Shown here piece after piece: positions 17,809-27,169 of a stretch of DNA of 64,000 bases. This DNA is from Rhizobium aethiopicum (GTDB lineage: Bacteria; Pseudomonadota; Alphaproteobacteria; Rhizobiales; Rhizobiaceae). Below the pieces are notes generated by a model. The model ran no database searches and was not told the origin of the DNA. It saw nothing but the letters and a program-made list of their open reading frames with translations. The stretch lies in the NCBI RefSeq assembly GCF_900094625.1, contig NZ_FMAJ01000002.1:62001-126000 (forward strand). The letters are read 5' to 3'. The position numbers and the translations under genes were made by a program. How positions within the stretch are numbered: the first letter of the stretch is position 1; each line of letters opens with the position of its first letter.

Positions 17809-18012
17809 ATGGATTGCCATGTTATCGAAGAACGCCGGCCGCGGCAGGAGGTCGGCATCTTCTCGCGTCTTGCAGGCCGGTTGGCAAGCAGGGCCGATCG
17901 ATTCCGCCGTTTGCCCCGGCTCGATCTCAATGCGACGCCGGACCGCGTCAAGCGTGATCTCGGTTTCCTTGATGGGCGCGATCCCCATTATGAGGACGAG
18001 CGCATGCGGTAG
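17809..18012 (+). CDS. Small basic hypothetical protein
   Basis: The 67-residue frame is rich in Arg with an acidic C-terminus (RDLGFLDGRDPHYEDERMR). The middle looks helical. Its form recalls short rhizobial proteins with a C-terminal hydrophobic and Arg helix (DUF1127-like), but the match is weak. The ATG at 17809 has GAGG 6 bases upstream. The 3' end overlaps the convergent xdhC stop by 25 bp. It is divergent from the LysR gene, which makes it a possible target of that regulator. Confidence 0.5.
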   Translation: MDCHVIEERRPRQEVGIFSRLAGRLASRADRFRRLPRLDLNATPDRVKRDLGFLDGRDPHYEDERMR

Positions 18013-18803
18013 GCCGCAAGCGCCGTCAGGATTTCGGCGGCGGTCATGGCGGCGATGACTTCAGGGCGTTTGTCCCTGACCGCCGCGCCACCGATCGGCA
18101 GCGTCAGCCGCTCCATCCAGCTGCGCTCTCCGCCGCCTTCACGGGAAAGCCAGCTTGCCAAGGTGGCGCGCTTGGTCGCCGACCCAATCATGCCGGTATA
18201 GGCGAGGTCGGTTCTCGAAAGCGCTTCGCGGGCGATGAGAAAATCGAGCGCGTGATCGTGGGTCAGGATGACGATCACGCCGCCAGGCGGGATATCCTTG
18301 ACCAACGCTTCCGGCATCGGCACGAGCCGAGTCCTTGTCTCTGGCGGCAGATTGGCGAGCTCCTCCTGCCGTGTCTCGACGACCGTCACTAACAACGGCA
18401 GCGGCGCCAGGGCGGCGGCCAGCGCCCGGCCGACATGGCCGGCGCCAAAGAGATAGACTTCCGGCAGGCGCTCGGTTTCACCGGCAAGCCTGGCCTCGAG
18501 CTCGTCTTTCACCGCCTGCGTCAGCCGACGAAACCGCAACTGCGTGCGCCCACCGCAGCATTGGCCGATCTCGGGGCCGAGAGGGATGTCCATGATGGCC
18601 GTTCCGCCGGTTCCCGCCAGCATCTCCCGTGCATTTGCGATCGCCATGAACTCGAACTGTCCGCCGCCGATCGTGCCCCAGAGCGCTGTTGGAGATACGA
18701 GCATGAAGGCGCCGGCCTCGCGGGGGGTGGAGCCCTGCGTGCCGGTGATGTCGACAAGGATTGCGTTGGGGTGTGCAGCGAGGAAGGTGGGGAGGTTGGT
18801 CAT
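17988..18803 (-). CDS. xdhC: Xanthine dehydrogenase accessory protein XdhC
   Basis: The 271-residue protein inserts the sulfurated molybdenum cofactor into xanthine dehydrogenase. The XdhC N-terminal domain shows GSTPREAGAFMLV and GTIGGGQFEF, followed by the CCGG motif in IGQCCGGRTQLRF. A C-terminal Rossmann domain has YLFGAGHVGRALAAAL and LTHDHALDF. I start at 18803 (MTNLPTFL); the frame continues upstream only because it runs through a palindromic repeat. No good Shine-Dalgarno is visible at this start. The gene is last in the xdhA-xdhB-xdhC order, separated from xdhB by the repeat. Confidence 0.92.
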   Translation of the reverse strand: MTNLPTFLAAHPNAILVDITGTQGSTPREAGAFMLVSPTALWGTIGGGQFEFMAIANAREMLAGTGGTAIMDIPLGPEIGQCCGGRTQLRFRRLTQAVKDELEARLAGETERLPEVYLFGAGHVGRALAAALAPLPLLVTVVETRQEELANLPPETRTRLVPMPEALVKDIPPGGVIVILTHDHALDFLIAREALSRTDLAYTGMIGSATKRATLASWLSREGGGERSWMERLTLPIGGAAVRDKRPEVIAAMTAAEILTALAAYRMRSSS

Positions 18804-18829
18804 TGGCGGGAGGCCGGGTATGTGGGCGT

Positions 18830-18867
18830 GGCACCCCCCTCTGTCCGGCAGGACAGAGGGGGGTGCC
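18830..18867. repeat. 38-bp perfect palindrome between xdhB and xdhC
   Basis: Two 17-bp arms (GGCACCCCCCTCTGTCC and its exact complement) flank a GGCA loop. The arm matches the outer end of the long inverted repeat at 36625-36796. It should form a strong hairpin in the xdhB-xdhC message. Confidence 0.85.
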
Positions 18868-18914
18868 ACCCGCTCCGCCCATCCTGCTCAAACGACAAAT
18901 CAGCCGGACGCATT

Positions 18915-21254
18915 CTACACCCGCTTCATCCGCTCCACCGCCATCAGCACGCGCTCCGGCGTCGCCGGTGCATCGAGCCTCGGGCAGACCTTGTAATCCG
19001 CGACGCTGGCGACCGCCATCGACAGCGCTTCCAGCACCGAGATCGCCAGCATGAAGGGCGGTTCGCCGACCGCCTTGGAGCGGCCGATGGTGGCTTCGGC
19101 ATTCTCCGACCATTCGGCAAGCCGCACGTTAAAGATTTTCGGGCGGTCGGAAGCGAGCGGGATTTTGTACGTCGACGGCGCATGGGTGCGCAGCCGGCCC
19201 TTGTCGTCCCACCAGAGCTCTTCTGTCGTCAGCCAGCCCAAGCCCTGCACGAAGGCGCCCTCGACCTGGCCGAGGTCGATTGCCGGATTCAACGAGCGGC
19301 CGACGTCGTGGAGGATGTCGGTGCGGTCGATCAGATATTCGCCGGTCAGCGTGTCGATCGAGACCTCGGTGCAGGCGGCGCCATAGGCGAAATAATAGAA
19401 GGGCGTGCCGCGGCCGGCCTTGCGGTCCCAGTGGATCTTCGGCGTCTTGTAAAAGCCGGCGGCCGACAGCTGGACGCGGGCGAAATAGGCCTGCTTGACG
19501 AAGTCGGGGAAGGCGATCTCAATCCCGCCGACGCGCACCCGGTTCGGCAGGAAGATGACTTCGGAAGGCGCCACCTCCCATTTCTCGGCGGCAAAAGCCA
19601 CCAGCCGTTCCTTGATCTGGCGGGCAGCATCGAACGCCGCCATGCCGTTCAGGTCCGAGCCTGAGGAGGCGGCGGTGGCCGAGGTGTTCGGCACCTTGGC
19701 CGTCGTCGTCGCGGTGATCTTCACCCTGGAGATATCGACCTGGAAGCTGTCGGCCAGCACCTGCGCCACCTTAGTATAGAGGCCCTGGCCCATTTCGGTG
19801 CCGCCGTGGTTGAGATGGATCGAACCGTCCTGATAGATATGCACGAGGGCGCCGGCCTGGTTGAAGGCGGTCATGGTGAAGGAGATGCCGAATTTGACCG
19901 GCGTCAGGGCGATGCCCTTTCTGATGTAGCGGCTGTCGCGGTTGAAGGCGATGATGGCATTGCGCCGCGCCCGGTAGTCGGCTGTTTCCTCCAGCTCCTC
20001 GACGATGCGGGGAATGATGTTGTCCTCGACCTCCTGATGGTAGGGCGTCAGCGTGCGCCCCGAGCCTGGCTGGCCATAAAAATTCAGCTTGCGGATATCG
20101 AGCGGATCCTTGCCGAGGGCAAAGGCGATCTCCTCAATGACGCGCTCGGCGCCGAGCATGCCCTGTGGTCCGCCGAAACCGCGGAAGGCGGTGTTAGAAA
20201 CCGTATGCGTCTTCAAGGGTTTCGACTGCAGATGCACATGCGGGTAGAAATAGCTGGAGTCAGCATGGAAGAGAGCCCGGTCGGTCACCGGGCCTGAGAG
20301 GTCGGAGGAGAAGCCGCAACGGGCCGCATACGTAGCATCGACGGCGTGGATACGGCCTTCGGAGTCAAAGCCAACCTCGTAATCGACAAGGAAATCATGG
20401 CGTTTGCCGGTGGCGCTCATATCCTCGTCCCGGTCGGGACGGAACTTGATGGCGCGGCCGAGTTTCTTGGCGGCGATCGCCGCAAGGGCTGCGAACTGAT
20501 TGCCCTGCGTTTCCTTGCCGCCGAAGCCGCCGCCCATGCGGCGCACGTTGACGGTCACGGCGTTGGATGGGATATCGAGCACATGGCCGACGATATGCTG
20601 GATCTCACTTGGATGCTGCGTCGATGACCAGACGGTGACCTCGTCGTCCTCGCCGGGAATTGCCACCGCGATATGGCCTTCGAGATAGAAATGCTCTTGG
20701 CCGCCGATGCGCATTTGGCCCTTCAGACGCATGGCGGCATTCGGCATTTCCGTTTCCGGCTCGCCGCGCTGGAGCGTCATCGGCGTGATGACCAGCGGGC
20801 TGCCATTGGCAAGCGCGCCGTCGATATCGTGCCAGTGCGGCAGGTCGCGATAGTAGATCTTGGCGAGCCGCGCGGCGCGCCGGGCGGCGTCGCGCGTTTC
20901 GGCGATGACGGCAAAGATCGGCTGGCCGTGGAACTGAACCAAAGTTTCGGCCAGCAGCGGTTCGTCATGGCTACCGTTGGAGCTGACGTCGTTGACGCCG
21001 GGTACGTCCTTGCCGGTGAAGGCCCAGACGACGCCGGGATGGGCGGTGACCTCGGAAAGATCGATGCTGACGATTTCGGCATGCGCCCTGTCGGAGAGGC
21101 CGAGCGCGCCGTGCAGCAGTCCTGCGGGTTCAGGAATGTCGTCGATGTAGTCGGCCGTCCCGGTAACGTGTTTATGCGCGGAATCATGGCGCAAGGAACC
21201 ATGCATCGGGCCTGAGATGACGACTTTGGGGTCTTCGAAGGTGGACTTGTCCAT
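18915..21254 (-). CDS. xdhB: Xanthine dehydrogenase, molybdenum-binding subunit
   Basis: The 779-residue large subunit carries the molybdopterin active site that hydroxylates hypoxanthine and xanthine to urate. Recognisable parts are HVTGTADYIDDIPEP near residue 30, RRMGGGFGGKETQ near 240, AFRGFGGPQGML near 345, and NHGGTEMGQGLYTKVAQV near 480. The C-terminal VGEPPFMLAISVLEAL holds the catalytic Glu. The ATG at 21254 has AAGGAG 7 bases upstream. The longer frame to 21419 only reads through a RIME-type repeat and is rejected. xdhA lies upstream and xdhC downstream on the same strand. Confidence 0.95.
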   Translation of the reverse strand: MDKSTFEDPKVVISGPMHGSLRHDSAHKHVTGTADYIDDIPEPAGLLHGALGLSDRAHAEIVSIDLSEVTAHPGVVWAFTGKDVPGVNDVSSNGSHDEPLLAETLVQFHGQPIFAVIAETRDAARRAARLAKIYYRDLPHWHDIDGALANGSPLVITPMTLQRGEPETEMPNAAMRLKGQMRIGGQEHFYLEGHIAVAIPGEDDEVTVWSSTQHPSEIQHIVGHVLDIPSNAVTVNVRRMGGGFGGKETQGNQFAALAAIAAKKLGRAIKFRPDRDEDMSATGKRHDFLVDYEVGFDSEGRIHAVDATYAARCGFSSDLSGPVTDRALFHADSSYFYPHVHLQSKPLKTHTVSNTAFRGFGGPQGMLGAERVIEEIAFALGKDPLDIRKLNFYGQPGSGRTLTPYHQEVEDNIIPRIVEELEETADYRARRNAIIAFNRDSRYIRKGIALTPVKFGISFTMTAFNQAGALVHIYQDGSIHLNHGGTEMGQGLYTKVAQVLADSFQVDISRVKITATTTAKVPNTSATAASSGSDLNGMAAFDAARQIKERLVAFAAEKWEVAPSEVIFLPNRVRVGGIEIAFPDFVKQAYFARVQLSAAGFYKTPKIHWDRKAGRGTPFYYFAYGAACTEVSIDTLTGEYLIDRTDILHDVGRSLNPAIDLGQVEGAFVQGLGWLTTEELWWDDKGRLRTHAPSTYKIPLASDRPKIFNVRLAEWSENAEATIGRSKAVGEPPFMLAISVLEALSMAVASVADYKVCPRLDAPATPERVLMAVERMKRV

Positions 21255-21282
21255 TAGATGGCTCCTTCGAGGGGAGAGGTTG

Positions 21283-21415
21283 TGACGTGTGGCCCCCTCA
21301 TCCGCCCTTCGGGCACCTTCTCCCCGAGGGGAGAAGGTGGAAAAGCGACAGCGCGGCACTCCCTTCTCCCCAGCGGGGAGAAGGCGGCGGCAGCCGGATG
21401 AGGGGGTTGGCTTGC
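21283..21415. repeat. RIME-type intergenic mosaic element between xdhA and xdhB
   Basis: Imperfect inverted repeats begin GGCCCCCTCATCCG and end in its near complement (CGGATGAGGGGGTTGGC). Inner palindromes of the TTCTCCCC/GGGGAGAA type lie at about 21317-21337 and 21363-21383. The sequence matches my memory of rhizobial RIME1 elements. It sits inside the xdh operon. Confidence 0.8.
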
Positions 21416-21435
21416 GCAAACATGAACCGCATTCA

Positions 21436-22902
21436 TCACGCCACCTCCTCGAACCGCTTGAGTTCCGCCGGTGCGCCCACCGTTTCCAGATAGAACCGCG
21501 TCAACAGGTTCTTCGCCGTCAGCTGGCGATATTCCGCGCTCGCGCGCCAGTCGGTGAGCGGCTGGAAATCGGTATCGAAGGCAGGGCGGGCGGCCTCGAT
21601 TGTCGCTTCCGTCCATGGCTTGCCGATCAGTTCGGTCTCGACCGTGCGGGCGCGTTTCGGCGTTGCCGCCATGCCGCCGAAGGCGATGCGGATGTCGGTG
21701 ACCGTCTCGGCATCGTCGAGTGTGAGCAGGAAGGCCCCGAGCACGGCGGTGATGTCCTCGTCGCGGCGCTTGGTGATCTTGTAGGCGGCAAAGCGGCTGG
21801 TTGCCTTGGGGTAGGGCACGAAGACGCTCTCGACGAACTCGCCGGGCTTCCGGTCCTGCTTGCCATAGGCGATGAAGAAATCCTCGAGCGGCATTTTGCG
21901 CAGGCCTTCGAGGGAGCGTAGCGTCAGCGTCGCGCCGAGCGCGATCAGCGGCGGCGGGCTGTCGCCGATCGGTGAGCCGTTGGCAATGTTGCCGCCGATC
22001 GTGCCCATATTGCGCACCTGTTCGCCGCCGATGCGGTCGATCAGCCGTCCGAGCGCCGGGATTTTTTTCGAGATCGCCGCGAAGGCGCCGGTATAGCTGA
22101 CGCCGGCGCCGACGGTGATGCCTTCGTCGCTTTCGGTGATCGACTGCAATTCGCTCAAATGATTGATGAAGACGACGGGGTTCAGCCGCCGCATCTGCTT
22201 CGTTACCCAGAGGCCGACATCAGTCGAGCCGGCGACGATGATCGCATCAGGTTCCTGCGAGAGAATTTCGGCCAGCGCCTGAACCGATGCCGGCACGATC
22301 AGCCGGTCCTCGTCCGTCCCGATCCTGATGGTGCCGTTCGCCTGCATCGCCCAGAGCCGCGCGACGATTTCCGAGCGCGTCCGCTCCAGCGGATCGAAGA
22401 GGGCGCTCGGCCGCATCTGGCTCACCTCCTCGGCCGCCTTGACGATCGGCTCATAACCGGTGCAGCGACAGAGATTGCCTTGCAACGCCTTTTCGATCTC
22501 GCGGCGACTCGGTTTTTCCGTGGTGAGCCACAACCCGTAGAGCGACATGACGAAGCCCGGGGTGCAGAAACCGCATTGCGAGCCGTGGCAATCGACCAGC
22601 GCCTGCTGAACCGGATGCAGCGCGCCGTCCCTGCCAGCGAGATGCTCGACTGTCACCACGTGGGTGGCGTGCAGCGAGCCCATGAAGCGGATGCAGGCAT
22701 TGACGGATTCATAGGCGAGCTTGCCGTCCGCGAGCCGGCCGACGAGCACGGTGCAGGCGCCGCAATCGCCCTCGGCGCATCCTTCCTTGGTGCCGGTCAG
22801 GCGACGCTTCAACCGCAGAAAATCGAGAAGCGTCTCGGTCGGCCCGACCTCGGAAAGTTCGATGTCTTCACCATTCAGGATGAAGCGAATGCTGTCGTTC
22901 AT
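21436..22902 (-). CDS. xdhA: Xanthine dehydrogenase, iron-sulfur and FAD subunit
   Basis: The 488-residue small subunit moves electrons from the molybdenum centre to NAD. Plant-type 2Fe-2S ligands C42, C47 and C50 lie in GCAEGDCGACTVL. The second cluster is in GSQCGFCTPGF and GNLCRCTGY (about 110-150). The FAD domain (from about 195) has IVAGSTDVGL and GTIGGNIANGSPIGDSPP. It is the first gene of xdhA-xdhB-xdhC, and a 181-bp gap holding a RIME repeat precedes xdhB. The bipartite XdhA/XdhB form is the usual one in Proteobacteria. Confidence 0.95.
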   Translation of the reverse strand: MNDSIRFILNGEDIELSEVGPTETLLDFLRLKRRLTGTKEGCAEGDCGACTVLVGRLADGKLAYESVNACIRFMGSLHATHVVTVEHLAGRDGALHPVQQALVDCHGSQCGFCTPGFVMSLYGLWLTTEKPSRREIEKALQGNLCRCTGYEPIVKAAEEVSQMRPSALFDPLERTRSEIVARLWAMQANGTIRIGTDEDRLIVPASVQALAEILSQEPDAIIVAGSTDVGLWVTKQMRRLNPVVFINHLSELQSITESDEGITVGAGVSYTGAFAAISKKIPALGRLIDRIGGEQVRNMGTIGGNIANGSPIGDSPPPLIALGATLTLRSLEGLRKMPLEDFFIAYGKQDRKPGEFVESVFVPYPKATSRFAAYKITKRRDEDITAVLGAFLLTLDDAETVTDIRIAFGGMAATPKRARTVETELIGKPWTEATIEAARPAFDTDFQPLTDWRASAEYRQLTAKNLLTRFYLETVGAPAELKRFEEVA

Positions 22903-22928
22903 GATATTCCCGGTTGTTTTTCCAATGG

Positions 22929-23705
22929 TTAAGCCGCCGTCCAGCCCCCGTCAATTGAGATATGCGTTCCGGTCACCTGCCGGGCGGCGTCGCTCGCGAG
23001 ATAGAGCGACAGCGCGCCGATCTCCTCGGCCTTGACGAACTCGCGCGTCGGCTGCGCCTTGAGAATGACCTCGCTCTTCACCTGCTCCTCTGTCATGCCG
23101 CGCGCCCTGGCGGTATCGGGTATCTGCTTTTCGACGAGCGGCGTCAGCACATAGCCAGGGCAGATGGCGTTAACGGTCACGCCGAATTCGGCAAGCTCAA
23201 GTGCTGCTGTCTTCGTGAGGCCTAATATACCATGTTTTGCCGCCACATAGGCGGATTTGAAGGGGGATGCGACGAGCCCGTGGGCCGAGGCGATGTTGAT
23301 GATGCGGCCATACTTCTTCGCCTTCATCAGCGGAATGGCAGCGCGCATCGTGTGAAATGAGCTCGACAGATTGATGGCGATGATCTGGTCCCACTTCTCG
23401 ATCGGGAAATCCTCGATCTTCTCGACGTGCTGAATGCCGGCATTGTTGACCAGGACATCGACGCCGCCGAAGGTCTTCGCCGCCGTCTCGATTAGATCGG
23501 CGATCTCGGCGGGCTTGGTCATGTCGGCCGGATGGTAGATCGCCCGGCCCTTCGATACTGATTCAAGCCGCTCGACCATCGCCTTGATTTCATCTGTATT
23601 TCCGAACCCGTTGATGACGACGTTGTCGCCGGTTTCGGCGAAGGCGGTGGCGATCGCAAGGCCGATGCCGCTGGTGGAACCGGTGACGACGACTGATCTG
23701 CTCAT
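22929..23705 (-). CDS. bdhA: 3-hydroxybutyrate dehydrogenase
   Basis: The 258-residue short-chain dehydrogenase interconverts 3-hydroxybutyrate and acetoacetate in poly-hydroxybutyrate use. It has the NAD motif [45 protein letters not shown] with the Ser-Tyr-Lys triad, and the [15 protein letters not shown] end typical of BdhA. The ATG at 23705 ([11 protein letters not shown]) gives the standard length; the frame extends 15 codons further. It is divergent from glpK with 141 bp between starts. The last bases lie 26 bp from the xdhA start, so it could read into the xdh operon. Confidence 0.9.
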   Translation of the reverse strand: MSRSVVVTGSTSGIGLAIATAFAETGDNVVINGFGNTDEIKAMVERLESVSKGRAIYHPADMTKPAEIADLIETAAKTFGGVDVLVNNAGIQHVEKIEDFPIEKWDQIIAINLSSSFHTMRAAIPLMKAKKYGRIINIASAHGLVASPFKSAYVAAKHGILGLTKTAALELAEFGVTVNAICPGYVLTPLVEKQIPDTARARGMTEEQVKSEVILKAQPTREFVKAEEIGALSLYLASDAARQVTGTHISIDGGWTAA

Positions 23706-23846
23706 GCTGTTCTCCTGACATCGCGATGTTGGCAGCGAGGTTATGCCCAAAGCCGGCTGGCTGGCAATTGCGCTTTATTCGCTTTTCTCTCCCGCATCCC
23801 TGTCCTATTGATTTGTTACGATAATCATATGCTTGAGGAGGATTTC

Positions 23847-25340
23847 ATGGGTGGATATGTCCTGGCGATCGATCAGGGGACGACCTCGACACGAGCGATC
23901 GTCTTCGATGGTGACATGCGTGTCGCCGGCAAGGGCCAGAAGGAATTCACCCAGATCTATCCGCGCTCCGGCTGGGTCGAGCACGATCCCGAAGAGATTT
24001 GGGATTCGGTCGTTTCCACCGTCCATATGGCGCTGCGCGACGCCGGCATCGCGGCCAAGGATGTTGCCGCGCTAGGCATCACCAACCAGCGGGAGACGGT
24101 CGTCGTCTGGGAGCGCGAGACCGGCCGACCGATCCAGAATGCCATCGTCTGGCAGGACCGGCGCACGGCGAGCTATTGCGACAACCTGAAAAGGCAGGAT
24201 CTCGAGCGGCTGTTCACCAAGAAGACCGGCTTGATCCTCGATCCCTATTTTTCCGGCACCAAGCTTTCCTGGATGCTCGCCAATGTGAAGGGCGCAAGGG
24301 CGCGTGCCGCAAGAGGCGATCTCTGCTTCGGCACGATCGACACCTTTCTGATCTGGCGGCTGACGGGCGGCAAGAGCTTCGTGACCGACGCCACCAACGC
24401 CTCGCGCACGCTGATGTACAACATTGCCGAAAACGCTTGGGACGAGGATCTGCTCGACATTCTGAGAGTGCCGGCCGCCATGCTGCCGGAGGTGAAGGAT
24501 TGCGCCGCCGATTTCGGCACGGTCGAGGCGGATATTTTTGGCGCCGAGATCCCTATTCTCGGCGTCGCAGGCGACCAGCAGGCGGCGACCATCGGTCAGG
24601 CGTGCTTTGCGCCCGGCATGCTGAAATCAACCTACGGCACCGGCTGCTTCGCCCTGCTCAATACCGGCCCCGACATGGTGCGTTCGAAAAACCGGCTGCT
24701 GACGACCATCGCCTATCGTCTGAACGGCGAGACGACCTATGCGCTCGAGGGATCGATTTTCATCGCAGGTGCGGCCGTGCAGTGGCTGCGCGACGGGCTC
24801 GGCGTCATCGGCAGCGCCGCCGACACCAATGCGCTTGCCGAAAAGGCCGATCCGACTCAGGAGGTCTATCTCGTGCCTGCCTTCACGGGGCTCGGCGCGC
24901 CATATTGGGATGCCCAGGCGCGCGGCGCGATTTTTGGGCTGACGCGCAACAGCGGCCCTGCGGAGCTTTCCCGGGCGGCGCTCGAAGCCGTCTGCTACCA
25001 GACGCGCGACCTGCTCGACGCCATGCAGAAGGACTGGAAGAACGGTGCCGAGGATACGGTGCTCCGCGTCGACGGCGGCATGGTCGCCTCCGACTGGACG
25101 ATGCAGCGCCTCGCTGACCTGCTCGATGCCCCTGTCGACCGCCCGGTGATCCTGGAGACTACCGCGCTGGGTGCGGCCTGGCTCGCCGGCAGCCGGGCGG
25201 GGGTGTGGCCGGACAGAGGCGGGTTTTCGGCGAGGTGGAAACGCGACCGGCGTTTCGAGCCCGACATGGACGAGAAGATGCGGGCGGCGAAGCTCAAGGG
25301 CTGGAAGAATGCGGTTAAGCGGACGCTGAGCGAGGGCTAG
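23847..25340 (+). CDS. glpK: Glycerol kinase
   Basis: The 497-residue FGGY-family kinase converts glycerol to glycerol-3-phosphate with ATP. Visible motifs are [15 protein letters not shown] at the N-terminus, [20 protein letters not shown], the FGGY-1 signature around [17 protein letters not shown], and [31 protein letters not shown] is near the C-terminus. The ATG at 23847 has GAGGAGG 5 bases upstream. No glpF or glpD lies beside it, so it appears to be a single-gene unit divergent from bdhA. Confidence 0.94.
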   Translation: MGGYVLAIDQGTTSTRAIVFDGDMRVAGKGQKEFTQIYPRSGWVEHDPEEIWDSVVSTVHMALRDAGIAAKDVAALGITNQRETVVVWERETGRPIQNAIVWQDRRTASYCDNLKRQDLERLFTKKTGLILDPYFSGTKLSWMLANVKGARARAARGDLCFGTIDTFLIWRLTGGKSFVTDATNASRTLMYNIAENAWDEDLLDILRVPAAMLPEVKDCAADFGTVEADIFGAEIPILGVAGDQQAATIGQACFAPGMLKSTYGTGCFALLNTGPDMVRSKNRLLTTIAYRLNGETTYALEGSIFIAGAAVQWLRDGLGVIGSAADTNALAEKADPTQEVYLVPAFTGLGAPYWDAQARGAIFGLTRNSGPAELSRAALEAVCYQTRDLLDAMQKDWKNGAEDTVLRVDGGMVASDWTMQRLADLLDAPVDRPVILETTALGAAWLAGSRAGVWPDRGGFSARWKRDRRFEPDMDEKMRAAKLKGWKNAVKRTLSEG

Positions 25341-25399
25341 CCTTCGATCCGGTTTTTCCTGCAATCGCCGCTGACCCCGGATAATTTTTTGATGCGGCC

Positions 25400-25426
25400 T
25401 GTCGGCTAAGCGGTTACTCCTTCGTC
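25400..25426 (+). promoter_or_regulatory. Candidate ECF42-type promoter upstream of the DGPF-sigma operon
   Basis: TGTCGG (25400-25405), 17 bases, then CGTC (25423-25426). The same pair with the same spacing occurs before the SRPBCC gene at 27170. I recall TGTCGA-like -35 elements for ECF42 sigma factors. The start codon at 25448 is 21 bases downstream. Confidence 0.5.
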
Positions 25427-25447
25427 ATTCGGAAAGAGGAGTGACCG

Positions 25448-25822
25448 ATGCTTTATGCAATCCTTTGTTACGCCCATGAGGAAACCGTCTTCGCCTGGAG
25501 CAAGGAGGAAGAGGCTGCCGTCATGGAAAAGCTTTACGCCGTGCAGGAGCCGCTTGCCAAGGCTGGCAAGCTCGGCCCGGTCGGCCGACTGATGCCCACG
25601 ACGGCAGCGACCACCGTGCGCAAGGGCAAGGACGAGGCTCTGGTCATCGATGGGCCTTTCGCGGAAACGAAAGAGGCGCTTCTCGGCTTTTATGTGGTTG
25701 ACTGCGAGACGCTGGAGGAGGCGGTCGCCTTCTCGAAACAGCTATCGGCGGTCAATCCCGGCTCCACCTCTTACGAAATTCGGCCTTTCTACGTGTTCAG
25801 ACCGGGAGATGCTGCATCATGA
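25448..25822 (+). CDS. YCII-related (DGPF) family protein, ECF sigma partner
   Basis: The 124-residue protein has the signature IDGPFAETKEALLGFYVVD at about residue 65, which names the DGPF family. The fold is a small ferredoxin-like YCII domain that forms dimers. The ATG has AGAGGAG 6 bases upstream. It overlaps the sigma factor gene by 4 bp (ATGA). Such proteins are the standard neighbours and targets of ECF42 sigma factors; their biochemical role is not established. Confidence 0.88.
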   Translation: MLYAILCYAHEETVFAWSKEEEAAVMEKLYAVQEPLAKAGKLGPVGRLMPTTAATTVRKGKDEALVIDGPFAETKEALLGFYVVDCETLEEAVAFSKQLSAVNPGSTSYEIRPFYVFRPGDAAS

Positions 25823-27078
25823 CCGATATTGCCTGGATCGACCTCGCGCTTGCCTCTGCCCGCCCGAAGGCGCTCGGCGCGCTGCTGCGTTATTTCCGCG
25901 ATCTCGATACCGCGGAAGAGGCGTTCCAGGAGGCATGCCTCAGGGCGATCCGGACTTGGCCGGAAAAAGGCCCGCCGCGCGATCCGACGGCCTGGCTGAT
26001 CTTCGTCGGTCGCAACAGCGGCATCGATGCCGTTCGCAAACGATCTAAGCTTCTGGCGCTGCCGGACGAGGATGTCATTTCCGATACCGAGGACGCCGAA
26101 AGCGATATCGCCGAGCGGCTTGATGATTCCAATTATCGCGACGATATCCTGCGGCTGCTCTTCATCTGCTGCCATCCCGATCTGCCGGCGACCCAGCAGA
26201 TCGCGCTGGCGCTTCGGATCGTCTCCGGTCTTTCGGTGACGCAGATCGCTCGGGCATTCCTGGTCTCCGAAAGCGCCATGGAGCAACGCATCACCCGGGC
26301 TAAGGCGCGTGTCGCCAAGGCGGGCGTGCCTTTTGAAACGCCAAGCCCGCAGGAACGGGCCGAACGCCTCTCGATCGTCAGCACGATGATCTACCTCATC
26401 TTCAACGAAGGCTACAGCCAGGCCGACCCCAGGCATGAGGCGGCCGCCTTCAGTGACGAAGCGATTCGGCTGGGACGCCTGATGCTGCACATCTTTCCGT
26501 CCGAACCGGAATTGATGGGCCTGCTTGCGCTCATGCTTCTGCAGATATCTCGCCGCCCGGCGCGCTTCAGCGCCGAAGGCGAGATCGTGCTGCTTGAAGA
26601 TCAGGACCGCTCTCTCTGGAACCAGCTTTTCATCAATGAGGCGCTAGCGCTGCTCGACAAGGCGCTGCGCCACCGCCAGCCCGCTCCCTACCAGCTTCAG
26701 GCAGCCATCGCCGCCATCCATTCCCGCGCAAAACGTGCCGAAGACACCGATTGGATGGAAATCGATCTGCTTTACCGCGCGCTGGAGCGTGTTCAGCCTT
26801 CGCCTGTGGTAACGCTCAATCGAGCAGTCGTCGTTTCCAAGCTGCGCGGGCCGCAGGAGGCGCTGGATCTCATCGAACCGCTTGGCGAGAAGCTCGGTGG
26901 CTACTTCTACTATCACGGTCTGCGGGGCGGGCTGTTGAAGCAGCTTGGCTTGACCAGCCAGGCGCGCGAAGCCTTCGATCATGCCATCGCACTTGCCCAT
27001 TCCGCGGCGGAAGCCGCTCATATCCGCCGGCAGATCGACAAGATGCAGGAACAGGCGGCGCAGCCGGTTGCAAATTAA
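25819..27078 (+). CDS. ECF42-type RNA polymerase sigma factor with TPR-like C-terminal extension
   Basis: The 419-residue protein has sigma region 2 (about 15-80: ALLRYFRDLDTAEEAFQEACLRAI and PTAWLIFVGRNSGIDAVRKR). Region 4 (about 125-180) is LPATQQIALALRIVSGLSVTQIARAFLVSESAMEQRITRAKARV. A long C-terminal helical part (about 185-415) has TPR-like repeats (FNEGYSQADPR, LNRAVVVSKLRGPQEALDLIE). This plan, and coupling to a DGPF gene, define ECF42. No anti-sigma gene is nearby; the extension is thought to control activity. A shared motif upstream of this operon and of the next gene suggests self-regulation. Confidence 0.88.
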   Translation: MTDIAWIDLALASARPKALGALLRYFRDLDTAEEAFQEACLRAIRTWPEKGPPRDPTAWLIFVGRNSGIDAVRKRSKLLALPDEDVISDTEDAESDIAERLDDSNYRDDILRLLFICCHPDLPATQQIALALRIVSGLSVTQIARAFLVSESAMEQRITRAKARVAKAGVPFETPSPQERAERLSIVSTMIYLIFNEGYSQADPRHEAAAFSDEAIRLGRLMLHIFPSEPELMGLLALMLLQISRRPARFSAEGEIVLLEDQDRSLWNQLFINEALALLDKALRHRQPAPYQLQAAIAAIHSRAKRAEDTDWMEIDLLYRALERVQPSPVVTLNRAVVVSKLRGPQEALDLIEPLGEKLGGYFYYHGLRGGLLKQLGLTSQAREAFDHAIALAHSAAEAAHIRRQIDKMQEQAAQPVAN

Positions 27079-27089
27079 TTTCGGCGTGC

Positions 27090-27116
27090 TGTCGGAACGG
27101 CGAACTTTGACACGTC
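27090..27116 (+). promoter_or_regulatory. Second copy of the candidate ECF42 promoter
   Basis: TGTCGG (27090-27095), 17 bases, then CGTC (27113-27116), identical in sequence and spacing to the site at 25400. It lies 53 bases before the ATG of the SRPBCC gene. Confidence 0.5.
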
Positions 27117-27169
27117 CTTGTAACAACCTGATACGAAACAGGGTTTCATTCAAACGGAGAGATGTTGAA

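Noticed and set aside
18435..19664. 409-codon plus-strand open frame
   Set aside because: It is antisense to xdhC and xdhB and runs through the 38-bp palindrome between them.
23999..25117. 372-codon frame on the same strand as glpK
   Set aside because: It is a shifted frame within glpK, which has full-length kinase motifs. The product is Arg-rich nonsense.
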